From assembly GCF_001636295.1 (NCBI RefSeq), contig NZ_CP014209.1, positions 248,001 through 312,000 of the forward strand: a stretch of 64,000 nt of DNA, in the 5' to 3' direction. Below the pieces are notes generated by a model, which was given only the letters and a program-made list of their open reading frames with translations, ran no database searches and was not told the DNA's origin. The first letter of the stretch is position 1; every line of letters begins with the position of its first letter. Positions 26,209 to 37,367 of the stretch are shown piece by piece. Both the position numbers and the translations under genes were made by a program. The stretch comes from Isoptericola dokdonensis DS-3. Its GTDB lineage: Bacteria > Actinomycetota > Actinomycetes > Actinomycetales > Cellulomonadaceae.

Positions 26209-28068
26209 ATGTCCGAGGTTGCTGCCGCCGAGCGACGCTCACCCTTCGACGGGGTGCCCGCGAGCGAGGTCGTGCGCGACGTCGTCGCGGCCGTCGCCCT
26301 GCTCGTGGCGCTCCCGCTGCCGTGGGACGTGCTGCGCCGCGGCAGCGACCTGCTGTGGGTCGTCCTGGCCACCCTGCTCGCCCTCGTCGTCGTGGCCGCG
26401 CCCTACGCGCGCCGGGCGGGGGTGCTCACCGGCGGCTGGCTCCGCCTCGCCGAGCCGTCCACCCGGCGCTGGGGGCTCGCCCCGTACGCGCTCGTCACCG
26501 TGCTGTACCTCGTCCTCGACGTCGTCCGCAGCGAACCGGGCGCCGGTGCCGTCGGTCCGGGCCTGGCGCTCGGCCTCGCCGGTGTCACGCTCGCGGCCGC
26601 GTTCCCTGGGACGCGTCCCGTCGTGGTCGTCGCCGGGGTCGTCGCCGTGGGAGCCGTGCTCACCCCCGTGCTGGGCCTCGTCGACGGCGCGCCCTGGACC
26701 TCCACCCTGGGCTCGGTGCTCGGAGCCGCCTTCGTGCTCGGTGTGCTGTGGCTGACGGTGCGTCGCTTCGTGCGCGGCGACGACGCCTCCGGGACCGTGC
26801 TCGTGGGCCTCGGCCTGGTGGTCGCCCTCGAGCTCGCCGTGCTCGGCGGCGCCCTGGAGCACCGCTGGCTCGAGTCCGTGCACGGCAACCGGTTCGGGCT
26901 GTTCCTCCTGCCCGTGATCGCGGCCGCCGCGCTGCCCGAGATGCTCGAACGAGCGCGCCGGCACGACGGCGAGCCGCAGTCCGAGACGGCCGCCCGCTGG
27001 GTGCGGGTCGCCGTGCAGGCGCTCGAGATCATGATCGTCTCCGCCGGGTTCGTGGGGCTGGTCGCCCTCGTCCAGCTCGTCGGCGGGGCGTCGGCCGGCA
27101 ACCTCGTCCAGCTCGTGCTGCGTCTCGTCGTCGGCGTCCTCGTCGCGCTGGTCGCGTTCCTCGCGCGGCGGGCGCTGCTGCGCGACCCGCGGGCGGGTCA
27201 CGCCACGGCCGTGGGTGCCGCGTGCGTCGTGGTGGTGCTCGGAGTCGTCATCATCGTCGCGCGCGCCGGGGTCGGGACGGCGTCCCGCGTCGAGGAGCTG
27301 CTGCTGGCCCTCGGGCTGCCCGCCCTGGTGCTGGCGGCGCTGCTCGTCCCGCGGGCCGTGCGCGAGCTCGTCGCCGCCGGGTCCGCCGCGTCGGCGACCT
27401 CCGCCCCGCAGGGCTACCCGGTGCAGGGTGAGCCGGTGCCGGGCGAGCCCGCCGCGTGGCAGTCCGCCGCGACCGGCGCCACCGCCGTCGTCGAGCCGTC
27501 GGCCACCTCGCCCGACCGGACGACGTCCGGCGGGTACGGCGACGATCACGACGTGTCCGGCCGTGAGCACCGTGCGTCGGCCACCTCCGTGCCCGTCCAG
27601 GAAGTGTCCGCGCCGGGCCGCCAGGCTCCGGTCCAGCAGGCCCCGGTCCAGCAGGAGCAGGCGCAGCAGCCGGAGGCGGAGCACGCCTCCGCGGCGGCGC
27701 AGCCGTCCCGCTGGCGGGGGACGTGGGCGGCGGGCACCGACGCCACGCAGCAGCTCTCTCCCGTGACGGACGAGGCCGCCCGGACGCAGGTGCAGGGCAT
27801 GGCCCCCGTGCGCGGCACGCAGCCCGTGGCCCGGCCCGACGCCACCCAGGTGCTGGCGCCCGTCGTCGACGAGCCCGGCGCCCGCTGGACCGCCGGGCAC
27901 GCCCTGGACCCCGCCACCCCGTTGGAGGACCTGGCCGCCATCGTCCAGGAGGCCCCGCACCTGCGCCCGCACGTCGCGGCGAACCCGTCGACCTACCCGG
28001 CGCTGCTCGACTGGCTCGGCGCGCTGGGCGACCCCGCCGTCGACGCGGCCCTGCGCTCGCGCCGCTGA
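26209..28068 (+). CDS. Polytopic membrane protein with leucine-rich-repeat-variant tail
   Basis: ATG at 26209 gives 619 residues. About ten hydrophobic segments occupy residues 20-400. A 160-residue Pro/Gln/Ala-rich disordered region follows, with repeated QAPVQQ units. The last 55 residues read TPLEDLAAIVQEAPHLRPHV and NPSTYPALLDWLGALGDPAV, which resemble the leucine-rich-repeat-variant domain fused to many actinobacterial membrane proteins. Its stop codon is inside the first unit of the 20-bp tandem array. Role unknown. Confidence 0.75.
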   Translation: MSEVAAAERRSPFDGVPASEVVRDVVAAVALLVALPLPWDVLRRGSDLLWVVLATLLALVVVAAPYARRAGVLTGGWLRLAEPSTRRWGLAPYALVTVLYLVLDVVRSEPGAGAVGPGLALGLAGVTLAAAFPGTRPVVVVAGVVAVGAVLTPVLGLVDGAPWTSTLGSVLGAAFVLGVLWLTVRRFVRGDDASGTVLVGLGLVVALELAVLGGALEHRWLESVHGNRFGLFLLPVIAAAALPEMLERARRHDGEPQSETAARWVRVAVQALEIMIVSAGFVGLVALVQLVGGASAGNLVQLVLRLVVGVLVALVAFLARRALLRDPRAGHATAVGAACVVVVLGVVIIVARAGVGTASRVEELLLALGLPALVLAALLVPRAVRELVAAGSAASATSAPQGYPVQGEPVPGEPAAWQSAATGATAVVEPSATSPDRTTSGGYGDDHDVSGREHRASATSVPVQEVSAPGRQAPVQQAPVQQEQAQQPEAEHASAAAQPSRWRGTWAAGTDATQQLSPVTDEAARTQVQGMAPVRGTQPVARPDATQVLAPVVDEPGARWTAGHALDPATPLEDLAAIVQEAPHLRPHVAANPSTYPALLDWLGALGDPAVDAALRSRR

Positions 28069-28341
28069 CTCGCGCCGGACAGCGCTGACTCGCGCCCGAC
28101 AGCGCTGACTCGCGCCCGACAGCGCTGACTCGCGCCGGGGAGTGCTGACTCGCGCCCGACAGCGCTGACTCGCGCCCGACAGCGCTGACTCGCGCCCGAC
28201 AGCGCTGACTCGCGCCCGACAGCGCTGACTCGCGCCCGACAGCGCTGACTCGCGCCGGGGAGTGCTGACTCGCGCCCGACAGTGCTGACTCGCGCCCGAC
28301 AGCGCTGACTCGCGAGTCAGCGCTGTCGCGCGCGAGTCAGC
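28064..28341 (+). repeat. Tandem array of 20-bp GCTGACTCGCG units with inverted end
   Basis: Twelve full units start every 20 bases from 28064 to 28284. The commonest form is GCTGACTCGCGCCCGACAGC; variants end GCCGGGGAGT or GACAGT. A thirteenth half-unit at 28304 turns into an inverted half, making the palindrome GCTGACTCGCGAGTCAGC, and an inverted full copy lies at 28322-28341. Each unit holds TGA, so all three plus frames are closed within 60 bases. The first TGA is the stop of the preceding gene. Purpose unknown; terminator, nucleoid-protein site or mobile repeat are possible. Confidence 0.95.
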
Positions 28342-28394
28342 GCGGGCCCCGGACGGCACGGTGACCCGGCTCACCGACGGTGTACGGTGTGAGG

Positions 28395-30312
<1,918 letters not shown>

Positions 30313-30340
30313 CCACCGGCCACCTGACACCCGGCCCCTG

Positions 30341-30404
30341 CGGCCGAGCATGCGAGGAGCGCCCGTCAGCGAGACCGGACGGGCGCTCGTCGCATGCTCG
30401 GCCG
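30341..30404. terminator. 27-bp-arm inverted repeat after leuA
   Basis: 30341-30367 pairs with 30378-30404 with one mismatch around a 10-base loop. The arms contain the palindromic GCATGC. The core GCATGCTCG occurs once more at 30413-30421. It could be a terminator or a recurrent palindromic element. Confidence 0.75.
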
Positions 30405-30472
30405 CCCTCAGGGCATGCTCGACGACGACGACGGCAGCCGTCGCTGTCGGTCCGGGCTGAGAGAATGGCCGG

Positions 30473-31207
30473 GTGCCCCTGTACCGAGACGACGCGATCG
30501 TGCTGCGCACCCACAAGCTGGGCGAGGCGGACCGCATCATCACGCTCCTGACCCGGGAGCACGGCAAGGTCCGCGCGGTGGGACGGGGCGTGCGGCGCAC
30601 GTCGTCACGGTTCGGCGCCCGGCTGGAGCCGTTCATGATGGTCGACGTGCAGCTCCACGCCGGGCGCAACCTGGACTCGGTGACGCAGGTCGAGACGGTG
30701 GGCGCGTTCGCCCGGCAGATCAGCGAGGACTACGGCCTGTACACGGCCGGCGCGGCGATGCTCGAGGCCGCGGACCGGCTCGTGGCGGCCGAGCGCGAGC
30801 CCGCGGTGCAGCAGTACTGGCTGCTCGTCGGCGCGCTGCGTGCGCTGTCCGAGCGGGCGCACGCGCCAGGCCTGGTGCTGGACTCTTACCTGCTGCGCGC
30901 GCTCGCCGTGGCGGGCTGGGCGGCGTCCTTCACCGACTGTGCCCGCTGCGGCGCACCGGGACCGCACCGGTCCTTCGCCGTCGCGCAGGGCGGCGCCGTC
31001 TGCTCCCGGTGCCGTCCGCCCGGCGCCGCCGCCCCTGCCGCCGAGACGTTCGAGCTCCTGGCCGCCCTGCTGGCGGGCGACTGGGACGTCGCCGACGCCG
31101 CGGAGCCGCGCCACCGCACCGAGGCGTCGGGCCTCGTGGCCGCCTATTCGCAGTTCTACCTGGAGCGCACGCTGCGCTCCCTGCGCATGATCGAGAGAGA
31201 GGCCTGA
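30473..31207 (+). CDS. recO: DNA repair protein RecO
   Basis: GTG at 30473 gives 244 residues. The OB fold starts [20 protein letters not shown], and a helical domain with a zinc site follows (CARCGAP, then CSRCRP). RecO anneals DNA and loads RecA in the RecF pathway. It overlaps uppS by one base at the stop/start (TGATG). Confidence 0.93.
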   Translation: MPLYRDDAIVLRTHKLGEADRIITLLTREHGKVRAVGRGVRRTSSRFGARLEPFMMVDVQLHAGRNLDSVTQVETVGAFARQISEDYGLYTAGAAMLEAADRLVAAEREPAVQQYWLLVGALRALSERAHAPGLVLDSYLLRALAVAGWAASFTDCARCGAPGPHRSFAVAQGGAVCSRCRPPGAAAPAAETFELLAALLAGDWDVADAAEPRHRTEASGLVAAYSQFYLERTLRSLRMIEREA

Positions 31208-31998
31208 TGCCCCGCGAGCCCCGGCAGTACGCCGAGCCCTACCCGCACCCGTCCGGTGCGACGCCCCCGGCGATCCCGCTGGAGTTCGTGCCCAACCACG
31301 TGGCGGTCGTCATGGACGGCAACGGCCGGTGGGCCAACGCCCGCGGGCTGTCGCGCATCGAGGGCCACAAGCAGGGCGAGAAGTCGCTGCTCGACGTCGT
31401 CGCGGGCGCCGTGCAGATCGGCGTCAAGCACGTGTCGGCGTACGCGTTCAGCACGGAGAACTGGAAGCGGTCGCCCGAGGAGGTGCGCTTCCTGATGAAC
31501 TTCAACCGGGACGTCATCCGGCGCCGCCGCGACGAGATGTCCTCGTGGGGCGTACGCATCCGCTGGGCGGGGCGCCGGCCGAAGCTGTGGGGCTCGGTGA
31601 TCAACGAGCTCCAGGTCGCGGAGGAGATGACGAAGGAGAACGATCGCTGCACGTTGACGATGTGCGTGAACTACGGCGGGCGCGCCGAGATCGCGGACGC
31701 CGCGGCCGCCATCGCCCGGGACGCCGTCGCGGGGAAGGTCAACCCGGCGCGCGTCAGCGAGAAGACGATCCAGAAGTACCTCGACGAGCCGGACCTGCCC
31801 GACGTCGACCTGTTCCTGCGGTCCTCCGGCGAGCAGCGCACCAGCAACTTCATGATCTGGCAGGCCGCGTACGCGGAGCTGGTGTTCCTGCCGGAGCCGT
31901 GGCCCGACGTCGACCGGCGGCACCTGTGGCGCGCGGTCGAGGAGTTCGCGCGCCGGGACCGGCGCTACGGCGGAGCGGTGGACGTGCCGACGGCTTGA
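31207..31998 (+). CDS. uppS: Isoprenyl transferase (undecaprenyl/decaprenyl diphosphate synthase)
   Basis: ATG at 31207 gives 263 residues. The cis-prenyltransferase motifs are [11 protein letters not shown] (catalytic Asp 37), [10 protein letters not shown] and [12 protein letters not shown]. It builds the polyprenyl diphosphate carrier used for peptidoglycan and wall polymers. The recO-uppS pair is conserved in actinobacteria. Confidence 0.95.
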   Translation: MPREPRQYAEPYPHPSGATPPAIPLEFVPNHVAVVMDGNGRWANARGLSRIEGHKQGEKSLLDVVAGAVQIGVKHVSAYAFSTENWKRSPEEVRFLMNFNRDVIRRRRDEMSSWGVRIRWAGRRPKLWGSVINELQVAEEMTKENDRCTLTMCVNYGGRAEIADAAAAIARDAVAGKVNPARVSEKTIQKYLDEPDLPDVDLFLRSSGEQRTSNFMIWQAAYAELVFLPEPWPDVDRRHLWRAVEEFARRDRRYGGAVDVPTA

Positions 31999-32010
31999 GC
32001 CGTCCGAGGA

Positions 32011-32093
32011 GCGGGACCCGGCGCGCGATCGCGTTCACGCGCCCCAGGGGGCGCTCCACTTCGGGAAGGAGACGATCACGCGCCGGGTCCCGC
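32011..32093. repeat. 15-bp inverted repeat around a structured insert
   Basis: GCGGGACCCGGCGCG at 32011-32025 is complementary to 32079-32093. The 53 bases between contain a further GCGCCCC/GGGGCGC hairpin. It follows uppS and precedes the stronger terminator at 32111; no gene is seen in it. Confidence 0.7.
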
Positions 32094-32110
32094 CCCTCGG
32101 CCCGGTGAAG

Positions 32111-32146
32111 GCAGGGCCCGGCACACGACGGTGTGCCGGGCCCTGC
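32111..32146. terminator. Bidirectional terminator between uppS and the siderophore-binding gene
   Basis: GCAGGGCCCGGCACAC at 32111-32126 pairs perfectly with 32131-32146 around a 4-base loop, between convergent genes. Confidence 0.8.
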
Positions 32147-32167
32147 TTCAAGGGGTCGCGAGGAGGC

Positions 32168-33226
32168 TCAGTCCTCGCCGTAGAGCGCGGCGAGCTGGTC
32201 GACGATGGCGGGGACGCCGTCGGTCCAGTCGTAGGACAGCGCGGTGGGCGGCGAGACGGACGAGACCGCGACGGGCTCGACGACCTTGACGATGTTGCCG
32301 GCGGCCACGGCGGGGATGGCCTGGAGCTCGGCCTTGGTGTCGAACGCCTCGGCCTCCTCCGGGGTGTAGATGTACGCCAGGAGGAAGTCGGCCTCGAGCT
32401 TGTCGAGCTCCTCGTAGGACAGCGTGTAGTAGAAGCCGCCGTCGGAGGTGTCGAGCTCCTCGACCGACGGGGCCGAGACGATGCCGAGGCCCTCGAGGAT
32501 CGACACGCGCGGGTCGGCCGGGGTGTACACGTAGACGAGGCCCTCGGTGGGCGAGTCGACGATGGTCGCGTAGGTCTTGCCCTCGAACTCGGGGTGCTCG
32601 GCGGCGAGGTCGGCGAAGTAGGTGTCGATGTCGGCGAGGACCTGCTCACCGGCGGCGGAGCGGCCCAGAGCCTGCGCGGAGATCGAGACGATGTCGTCCC
32701 ACGGCGTCGTCCAGGGCGTCTCCGGGTACGCGACGACGGGGGCGATGTCGCTGAGGACGTCGTACTGCTCCTGCGTGATGCCGGAGTAGGGGGCGAGGAT
32801 GAGGTCGGGGTCGGCCTCGACGAACTCCTCGTAGGGGACCGAGGCGCCGCTCTCGGCGTCGGTGAAGATGGCCGGGGTCTCGGCGCCCAGCTCGGTGTAG
32901 CCCTCCTCGACCCAGGGGAGCAGGGTCTGCGGGCCGACGGTCCAGACCTGCTCGGCGACACCGACCGGGGCGACGCCGACGGCGAGCGCGGCCTCGGTGG
33001 AGCCCCAGCCCCAGGTGGCGACGCGCTGCGGCTCCGACTCGATCACGGTCTCGCCGTACGCGTGGGTGATGGTGATCGGGAACTCGTCGGTGGCGCCCTC
33101 GGCGGCGGGGGCCTCGGAGGCCGCGGTGTCCGCGGTCTCGGGCTCGCTCTCGGAGGCGCAGGCGGTCAGGGTCAGCGCGCCGACGGCGGCGAGCCCGACG
33201 GCGGCGGCAAGGGTGCGGCGGATGCG
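32168..33226 (-). CDS. Iron-siderophore ABC transporter substrate-binding lipoprotein
   Basis: TTG at 33226 follows CGAGGAG and produces a clean lipoprotein signal ending LTLTAC-A (352 residues); ATG at 33271 would add 15 residues before it. The mature part has the FepB/FhuD pattern: RVATWGWGSTEAALAVGV, EADPDLILAPYSG and VEPVAV. It captures a ferric siderophore outside the membrane. An iron box lies upstream, and the matching ATPase and permeases are encoded next in the 5' direction. Confidence 0.88.
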   Translation of the reverse strand, partial: RIRRTLAAAVGLAAVGALTLTACASESEPETADTAASEAPAAEGATDEFPITITHAYGETVIESEPQRVATWGWGSTEAALAVGVAPVGVAEQVWTVGPQTLLPWVEEGYTELGAETPAIFTDAESGASVPYEEFVEADPDLILAPYSGITQEQYDVLSDIAPVVAYPETPWTTPWDDIVSISAQALGRSAAGEQVLADIDTYFADLAAEHPEFEGKTYATIVDSPTEGLVYVYTPADPRVSILEGLGIVSAPSVEELDTSDGGFYYTLSYEELDKLEADFLLAYIYTPEEAEAFDTKAELQAIPAVAAGNIVKVVEPVAVSSVSPPTALSYDWTDGVPAIVDQLAALYGED

Positions 33227-33273
33227 CAAGGGGACTCCTCGGTGTGCCCGCGCGGACGCGGGGTGGTTCACGA

Positions 33274-33292
33274 TGAGGAAAGCCTAACCTCA
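33274..33292 (-). promoter_or_regulatory. DtxR/IdeR-type iron box
   Basis: On the minus strand TGAGGTTAGGCTTTCCTCA matches 15 of 19 positions of TTAGGTTAGGCTAACCTAA. It is just upstream of the substrate-binding gene and suggests iron-dependent repression of that gene alone. Confidence 0.7.
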
Positions 33293-33347
33293 GTTGCTGG
33301 CGCCGGGAACGGGCGTCTCACGCCCGTTCCCGGATCGTGACGTGATC

Positions 33348-34232
33348 TCAGTCACCCGACGGCTCGGTGGAGCCCGTCGGCGCGAGCGATCCGTCGGGGC
33401 GGTGGTGGCGGCCCACCGGCACGATCATCGGCGTTCCCGCGACCGGGTCCGGCACCACACGGGCGTCCAGCCCGAAGGCGTCCAGCACCGTCGCCTCGTC
33501 CAGCACGTCACCCGGCGCACCCTGCGCCACGACCTTCCCCGCGCTCATCACGACCAGGTGGTCGGCGTACCGCGCGGCGAGGTTCAGCTCGTGCAGCACC
33601 ATGACCACGGTCGTGCCGCGCTCCCGGTTGAGGTCGTGCAGCAGGTCCAGCAGCTCGACCTGGTGCGTGACGTCGAGGTAGGTGGTGGGCTCGTCCAGCA
33701 GGACGACGTCCGTCTCCTGGGCGAGCACCATCGCGATCCACACCCGCTGGCGCTGCCCGCCGGACAGCTCGTCGACGGGGCGGTCGGCGAGGTCCGCGAC
33801 GCCCGTCGCCTCCAGCGACCGCATCACCACCGCGTCGTCGTCGCTGCTGTGCCGGCCGAACCACCCCTGGTGCGGGTACCGGCCGCGGCCCACGAGCTCG
33901 GCCACGCGGACGCCGTCCGGCGCGACGGACGACTGGGGGAGCACGCCGACCAGCCGGGCGAGCTCCTTGCGGGCCATGCGGGTGACGTCCTGGTCGCCGA
34001 GCGTGACCCGGCCCGCGTCCAGCGGGTGCAGGCGAGCGAGCCCGCGCAGCAGCGTGGACTTGCCGCAGGCGTTCGGCCCGACGATCGCGGTGATCCGCCC
34101 GGCCGGCAGCTCGAGGTCGAGCCCGTCGATGACGCGGCGGCCGTCGTAGCCGATGCTGACGCCGTGCGCGGCCAGCGGGCCCGTGCGGGGCTCGCGGACC
34201 CGGGGCGCGGCGGGGTGCACGGTGTCGATCAT
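33348..34232 (-). CDS. Iron-siderophore ABC transporter ATPase
   Basis: ATG at 34232 overlaps the permease stop by 4 bases. The 294-residue protein has Walker A GPNACGKST at 52-60, signature LSGGQRQR and Walker B VVLLDEPTTYLD. The Q-loop and H-loop (VLHELN) are present. It is the FepC/FhuC type. The Ala in the Walker A loop is a small deviation from the usual Gly. Confidence 0.92.
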   Translation of the reverse strand: MIDTVHPAAPRVREPRTGPLAAHGVSIGYDGRRVIDGLDLELPAGRITAIVGPNACGKSTLLRGLARLHPLDAGRVTLGDQDVTRMARKELARLVGVLPQSSVAPDGVRVAELVGRGRYPHQGWFGRHSSDDDAVVMRSLEATGVADLADRPVDELSGGQRQRVWIAMVLAQETDVVLLDEPTTYLDVTHQVELLDLLHDLNRERGTTVVMVLHELNLAARYADHLVVMSAGKVVAQGAPGDVLDEATVLDAFGLDARVVPDPVAGTPMIVPVGRHHRPDGSLAPTGSTEPSGD

Positions 34233-35284
34233 GAGCGGGACCTCCGGTCGTGGGTGGCGAGCAGCCACAGCAGGTACGGGGCGCCGACGAGCCCGGTGAC
34301 GATGCCCGTGGGCGCGCTGACGCCGAACAGCCCGTGCTGGGCCACCAGGTCGGACCCGAGCACCAGGGCGGCGCCCGTCGCCACGGCGACGGTGAGGGCG
34401 GGGCCGCCGTCGTCGAGCAGGCGCCGGGCGATGGCGGGCGCGACGAGCGCGACGAACGCGAGCGGCCCGACGACGGACGTCGCGACGGCGACGATCGCCA
34501 CCGCCAGCGCCAGGGTCACGACGCGCGCCCGGTCGGCCCGCACGCCGAGGCCGGTCGCGTGGTCGTCGCCGAGGGCGAGCGGCGACTGCCAGCGGGCGAC
34601 CAGCACGACGGCCAGGGCGAGGACGGCGAACCCGCCGCCGAGCACCCACAGCTCGGTGTCGCGGACGTCGGCGACGCTGCCGACGGTCCACACGAGGGCC
34701 GAGGCGGCGTCGCGCTGGTCGACCGACGCGAGCTCCCAGGCGAGGACCGACGACGCGAGGTAGGAGAACCCGACGCCGACCAGGACGAACCGGATGGCGT
34801 GCAGCCCGGACCGCCAGGCGAAGAACCAGATGAGCAGCGCGACGGTGGTCGCGCCGACGAACGCCCCGGCCGCGACGGCCAGGCCGGACAGGCCGAAGCC
34901 GAGCATCAGGGTGACGGCGCCGACCGACGCGCCGCCGGAGATGCCGAGGATGTCGGGGCTGGCCAGCAGGTTGCGCAGGGTGGACTGGAAGAGCCCGCCG
35001 GCGAGGGCGAACGCCGCCCCGGCGAGCAGCGCGGCGAGGATCCGCGGCAGGCGCAGGCGCTGGACGACGAACAGGTCGCCCTCGTCGCCGACGCCGAACA
35101 GCGCGGCGACGGCCTTGCCGGGCGACAGCGACGCGGGGCCGACCACGAGCGCGAGCGTGGCCAGGGCGAAGATCACCACGGCCAGCGTGGCCAGGACGAC
35201 GACGAGCCGGCGGCGACGACGGGTCCGCAGGTCCCGGACGCCGTCGGCCCCGGAGCGGGTCGCGGGGGAGAGCGCGGCGGTCAC
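34229..35284 (-). CDS. Iron-siderophore ABC permease (FecCD family)
   Basis: GTG at 35284 gives 351 residues with about nine to ten membrane helices and the FecCD landmarks GGLFQSTLRNLLASPDILG, GISGGASVG and GPLAFVALVAPAIARRL. It overlaps both neighbours by 4 bases, so the three genes are translationally coupled. Confidence 0.92.
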   Translation of the reverse strand: MTAALSPATRSGADGVRDLRTRRRRRLVVVLATLAVVIFALATLALVVGPASLSPGKAVAALFGVGDEGDLFVVQRLRLPRILAALLAGAAFALAGGLFQSTLRNLLASPDILGISGGASVGAVTLMLGFGLSGLAVAAGAFVGATTVALLIWFFAWRSGLHAIRFVLVGVGFSYLASSVLAWELASVDQRDAASALVWTVGSVADVRDTELWVLGGGFAVLALAVVLVARWQSPLALGDDHATGLGVRADRARVVTLALAVAIVAVATSVVGPLAFVALVAPAIARRLLDDGGPALTVAVATGAALVLGSDLVAQHGLFGVSAPTGIVTGLVGAPYLLWLLATHDRRSRS

Positions 35285-36336
35285 AGGCCGGCCACCTTCC
35301 GGCCGCGGGCGACGGCGACGAGGACGGGGGCGCCGATCGCGGCGGCGACGATGCCGGCCTCGAGCTCGGCGTCGGGCAGCACGAGCCGGCCGATGACGTC
35401 GGAGCCGAGCAGCATGACGGGCCCGAGCAGGGCGCTCAGGGCGAGCACCCAGCGGTAGTCGGTGCCGACGAGCCGGCGGGCGGCGTGGGGCACGGCGAGC
35501 CCGACGAGCGCGATCGGCCCGGCGAGCGACGTGGCGGCGCCGGCGAGCAGGACGACGACCAGGCCGGAGGCCGCGCGGGTGAGGCCGACGTTCTGCCCGA
35601 GGCCGCGGGCGACGTCGTCGCCGAGGGCGAGCATGTTGAGGCGGTGGGCGAGCGCGGCCGCGATGACGACGCCGACCACCACGAAGGGCAGGACCACCAG
35701 CAGCGTGTCCAGGCCGCGGCCGGTGAGGGAGCCCACGGCCCAGAAGCGGTACAGGTTGAACGCGGCGGGGTCGCGCAGCAGCACCAGGGTGATGAGGGGC
35801 GTGATGAGCGCGGTGACGGTCGCGCCGACCAGCGCGAGCTTGACCGGCTGCCCGCCGCCGACGGCGAACACGAGCGCGGCGGTGGCGGCGGCGCCGAGGA
35901 ACGCGAACCACACGAACTGCGACGGCTGGCTCAGCCCGAGCAGCCACACCGCGCACACGACGGCGAACGACGCGCCGGAGTTGAGGCCGAGCAGGCCGGG
36001 GTCGGCGATGGGGTTGCGGGTGACGCCCTGGATGACGGCGCCGCCGACGCCGAGCGCGAGCCCGGCGACGAGGCCGACGAGGGCGCGCGGGACGCGCTGG
36101 TCGAGCACGACGTCGTGGTCGACGTTCCCCGCGACGGGGGCCGTGAGCGCGTCCCAGACCACGGCGGGGGAGATGTCGCGGACGCCGAGGGCGAGGCTGG
36201 CGACCACGACGACGCCGAGCCCGAGCAGGCTCAGCGTGAGGGTGAGCAGCCGGCGGCGGGTCCTGCGGGCCACCTGGCCGCTCGCGTCGGTCGTCACGCG
36301 GGCCGCGGAGGGCGTTGCGTGAGGTGAGGCGAGCAT
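35281..36336 (-). CDS. Iron-siderophore ABC permease (FecCD family)
   Basis: ATG at 36336 gives 351 residues. It has GGAVIQGVTRNPIADPGLLG, LNSGASFAV and GPIALVGLAVPHAARRL, and pairs with the next permease to form the heterodimeric channel. An iron-box-like sequence overlaps its start codon, so the permease-ATPase unit is also likely iron-repressed. Confidence 0.92.
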   Translation of the reverse strand: MLASPHATPSAARVTTDASGQVARRTRRRLLTLTLSLLGLGVVVVASLALGVRDISPAVVWDALTAPVAGNVDHDVVLDQRVPRALVGLVAGLALGVGGAVIQGVTRNPIADPGLLGLNSGASFAVVCAVWLLGLSQPSQFVWFAFLGAAATAALVFAVGGGQPVKLALVGATVTALITPLITLVLLRDPAAFNLYRFWAVGSLTGRGLDTLLVVLPFVVVGVVIAAALAHRLNMLALGDDVARGLGQNVGLTRAASGLVVVLLAGAATSLAGPIALVGLAVPHAARRLVGTDYRWVLALSALLGPVMLLGSDVIGRLVLPDAELEAGIVAAAIGAPVLVAVARGRKVAGL

Positions 36337-36343
36337 TGCCTAA
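36325..36343 (-). promoter_or_regulatory. Candidate iron box over the permease start
   Basis: TTAGGCAATGCTCGCCTCA on the minus strand matches 13 of 19 consensus positions and includes the ATG of the first permease gene. It is weaker than the box at 33274. Confidence 0.5.
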
Positions 36344-36392
36344 GTCTGGCACACGCCGTGGAGCGGTCCGTCCGCGCTCCGGGTGGCGGACG

Positions 36393-36929
36393 TCAGGCGG
36401 TCTCGACCTCGGCGGGGGTGCGGGCGCGACGGCGGCGCAGCCACCACCACCCGCCGGCGACGACGAGCGCGGCGGCGCCCAAGAGCGCCACGGGGTGCAG
36501 GAGGAACAGCCAGATCGCCGCGTACAGCGCGGCGGCGCCGACGGTCGTCCAGACGGCCGCCCACAGCAGGCAGCCGACGACGAGGGCGACGAGGTAGCGG
36601 CCGAACGGCATGCGCAGGTACCCCGCGCAGAGGTTCACCACCGTCTGCACGCCCACCGTGAGGAAGGACAGTGTCACGGCCGGCGGTCCCCACCGGTGGA
36701 GGCGGTCGATGACGACGACGGCGCGCGGGCTCGCCAGGAACGTCGCCAGCCGGGTGCCGCCGAGCCCGCGGGCGACACCCCGGCCCAGCCAGTAGGTGGC
36801 CTGGGCGCGGGCCATGACGATGCAGAACGCGACGAGGTAGACCGCCCAGAACGGGAACCCGTCGAGCGTGAACACGCCGTGCCGCTCGGCGTCGTCCGCC
36901 GCGGCGGCCAGGAGGGGAGCGCTCGTCAC
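36393..36929 (-). CDS. DedA/SNARE-associated (VTT) family membrane protein, short form
   Basis: GTG at 36929 gives 178 residues with four or five hydrophobic segments. ATYWLGRGVARGLGG and CAGYLRMPFGRYLVALVVGC match the DedA pattern of scramblase-like lipid carriers, which helps membrane polyprenyl or lipid cycling. It is shorter than typical DedA (about 200 residues). It is between zur and the ferric permease, in the same direction. Confidence 0.75.
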   Translation of the reverse strand: MTSAPLLAAAADDAERHGVFTLDGFPFWAVYLVAFCIVMARAQATYWLGRGVARGLGGTRLATFLASPRAVVVIDRLHRWGPPAVTLSFLTVGVQTVVNLCAGYLRMPFGRYLVALVVGCLLWAAVWTTVGAAALYAAIWLFLLHPVALLGAAALVVAGGWWWLRRRRARTPAEVETA

Positions 36930-36962
36930 GACCCCATCATGCCAGGCAAGCCTGGCCTCACC

Positions 36963-37367
36963 TCACCGCGCCTGCTGCGCCGCCCGGCAGTCGGCGCAGG
37001 TGCCCCACAGCTCGACCGTGTGCTCGATGTCGGCGAAGCCGTGGCTCGCGGCGACGCTCGCCGCCCACGACTCCACGGTGGGCCCGTCGATCTCGACCGC
37101 GCGGCCGCAGGAGCGGCACACGAGGTGGTGGTGGTGCTCGGTGCGGGCGCACCGGCGGTACAGGGCCTCGCCGTCGTCGGCCCGCAGCACGTCCACGTCC
37201 CCGCCGTCGGCCAGGGCCTGGAGCGTGCGGTAGACGGTGGCGAGCCCGACGGCGTCGCCGCGGTTGCGCAGCTGCTCGTGGAGCTGCTGCGCGCTGCGGA
37301 ACTCGTCGGATCCCTCGAGGACCTCGGCGACGGCGGCACGCTGCTTCGTCATGCGCAGCTGGGTCAT
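36963..37367 (-). CDS. zur: Fur-family regulator, probably Zur
   Basis: ATG at 37367 overlaps znuB by 4 bases, giving 134 residues. A winged helix (RMTKQRAAVAEVL, GLATVYRTLQALADGG) is followed by the metal domain with HHHHLVCRSCGRAVE and WGTCADC, including both C-x2-C pairs of the structural zinc site. Fur-family members sense iron, zinc or other metals. The znu context and the palindrome at the operon start favour zinc. It would repress its own operon when zinc is sufficient. Confidence 0.85.
   Translation of the reverse strand: MTQLRMTKQRAAVAEVLEGSDEFRSAQQLHEQLRNRGDAVGLATVYRTLQALADGGDVDVLRADDGEALYRRCARTEHHHHLVCRSCGRAVEIDGPTVESWAASVAASHGFADIEHTVELWGTCADCRAAQQAR

Noticed and set aside
28064..28341. 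CRISPR array
   Set aside because: The 20-bp units are contiguous with no unique spacers between them, and no cas genes lie nearby.
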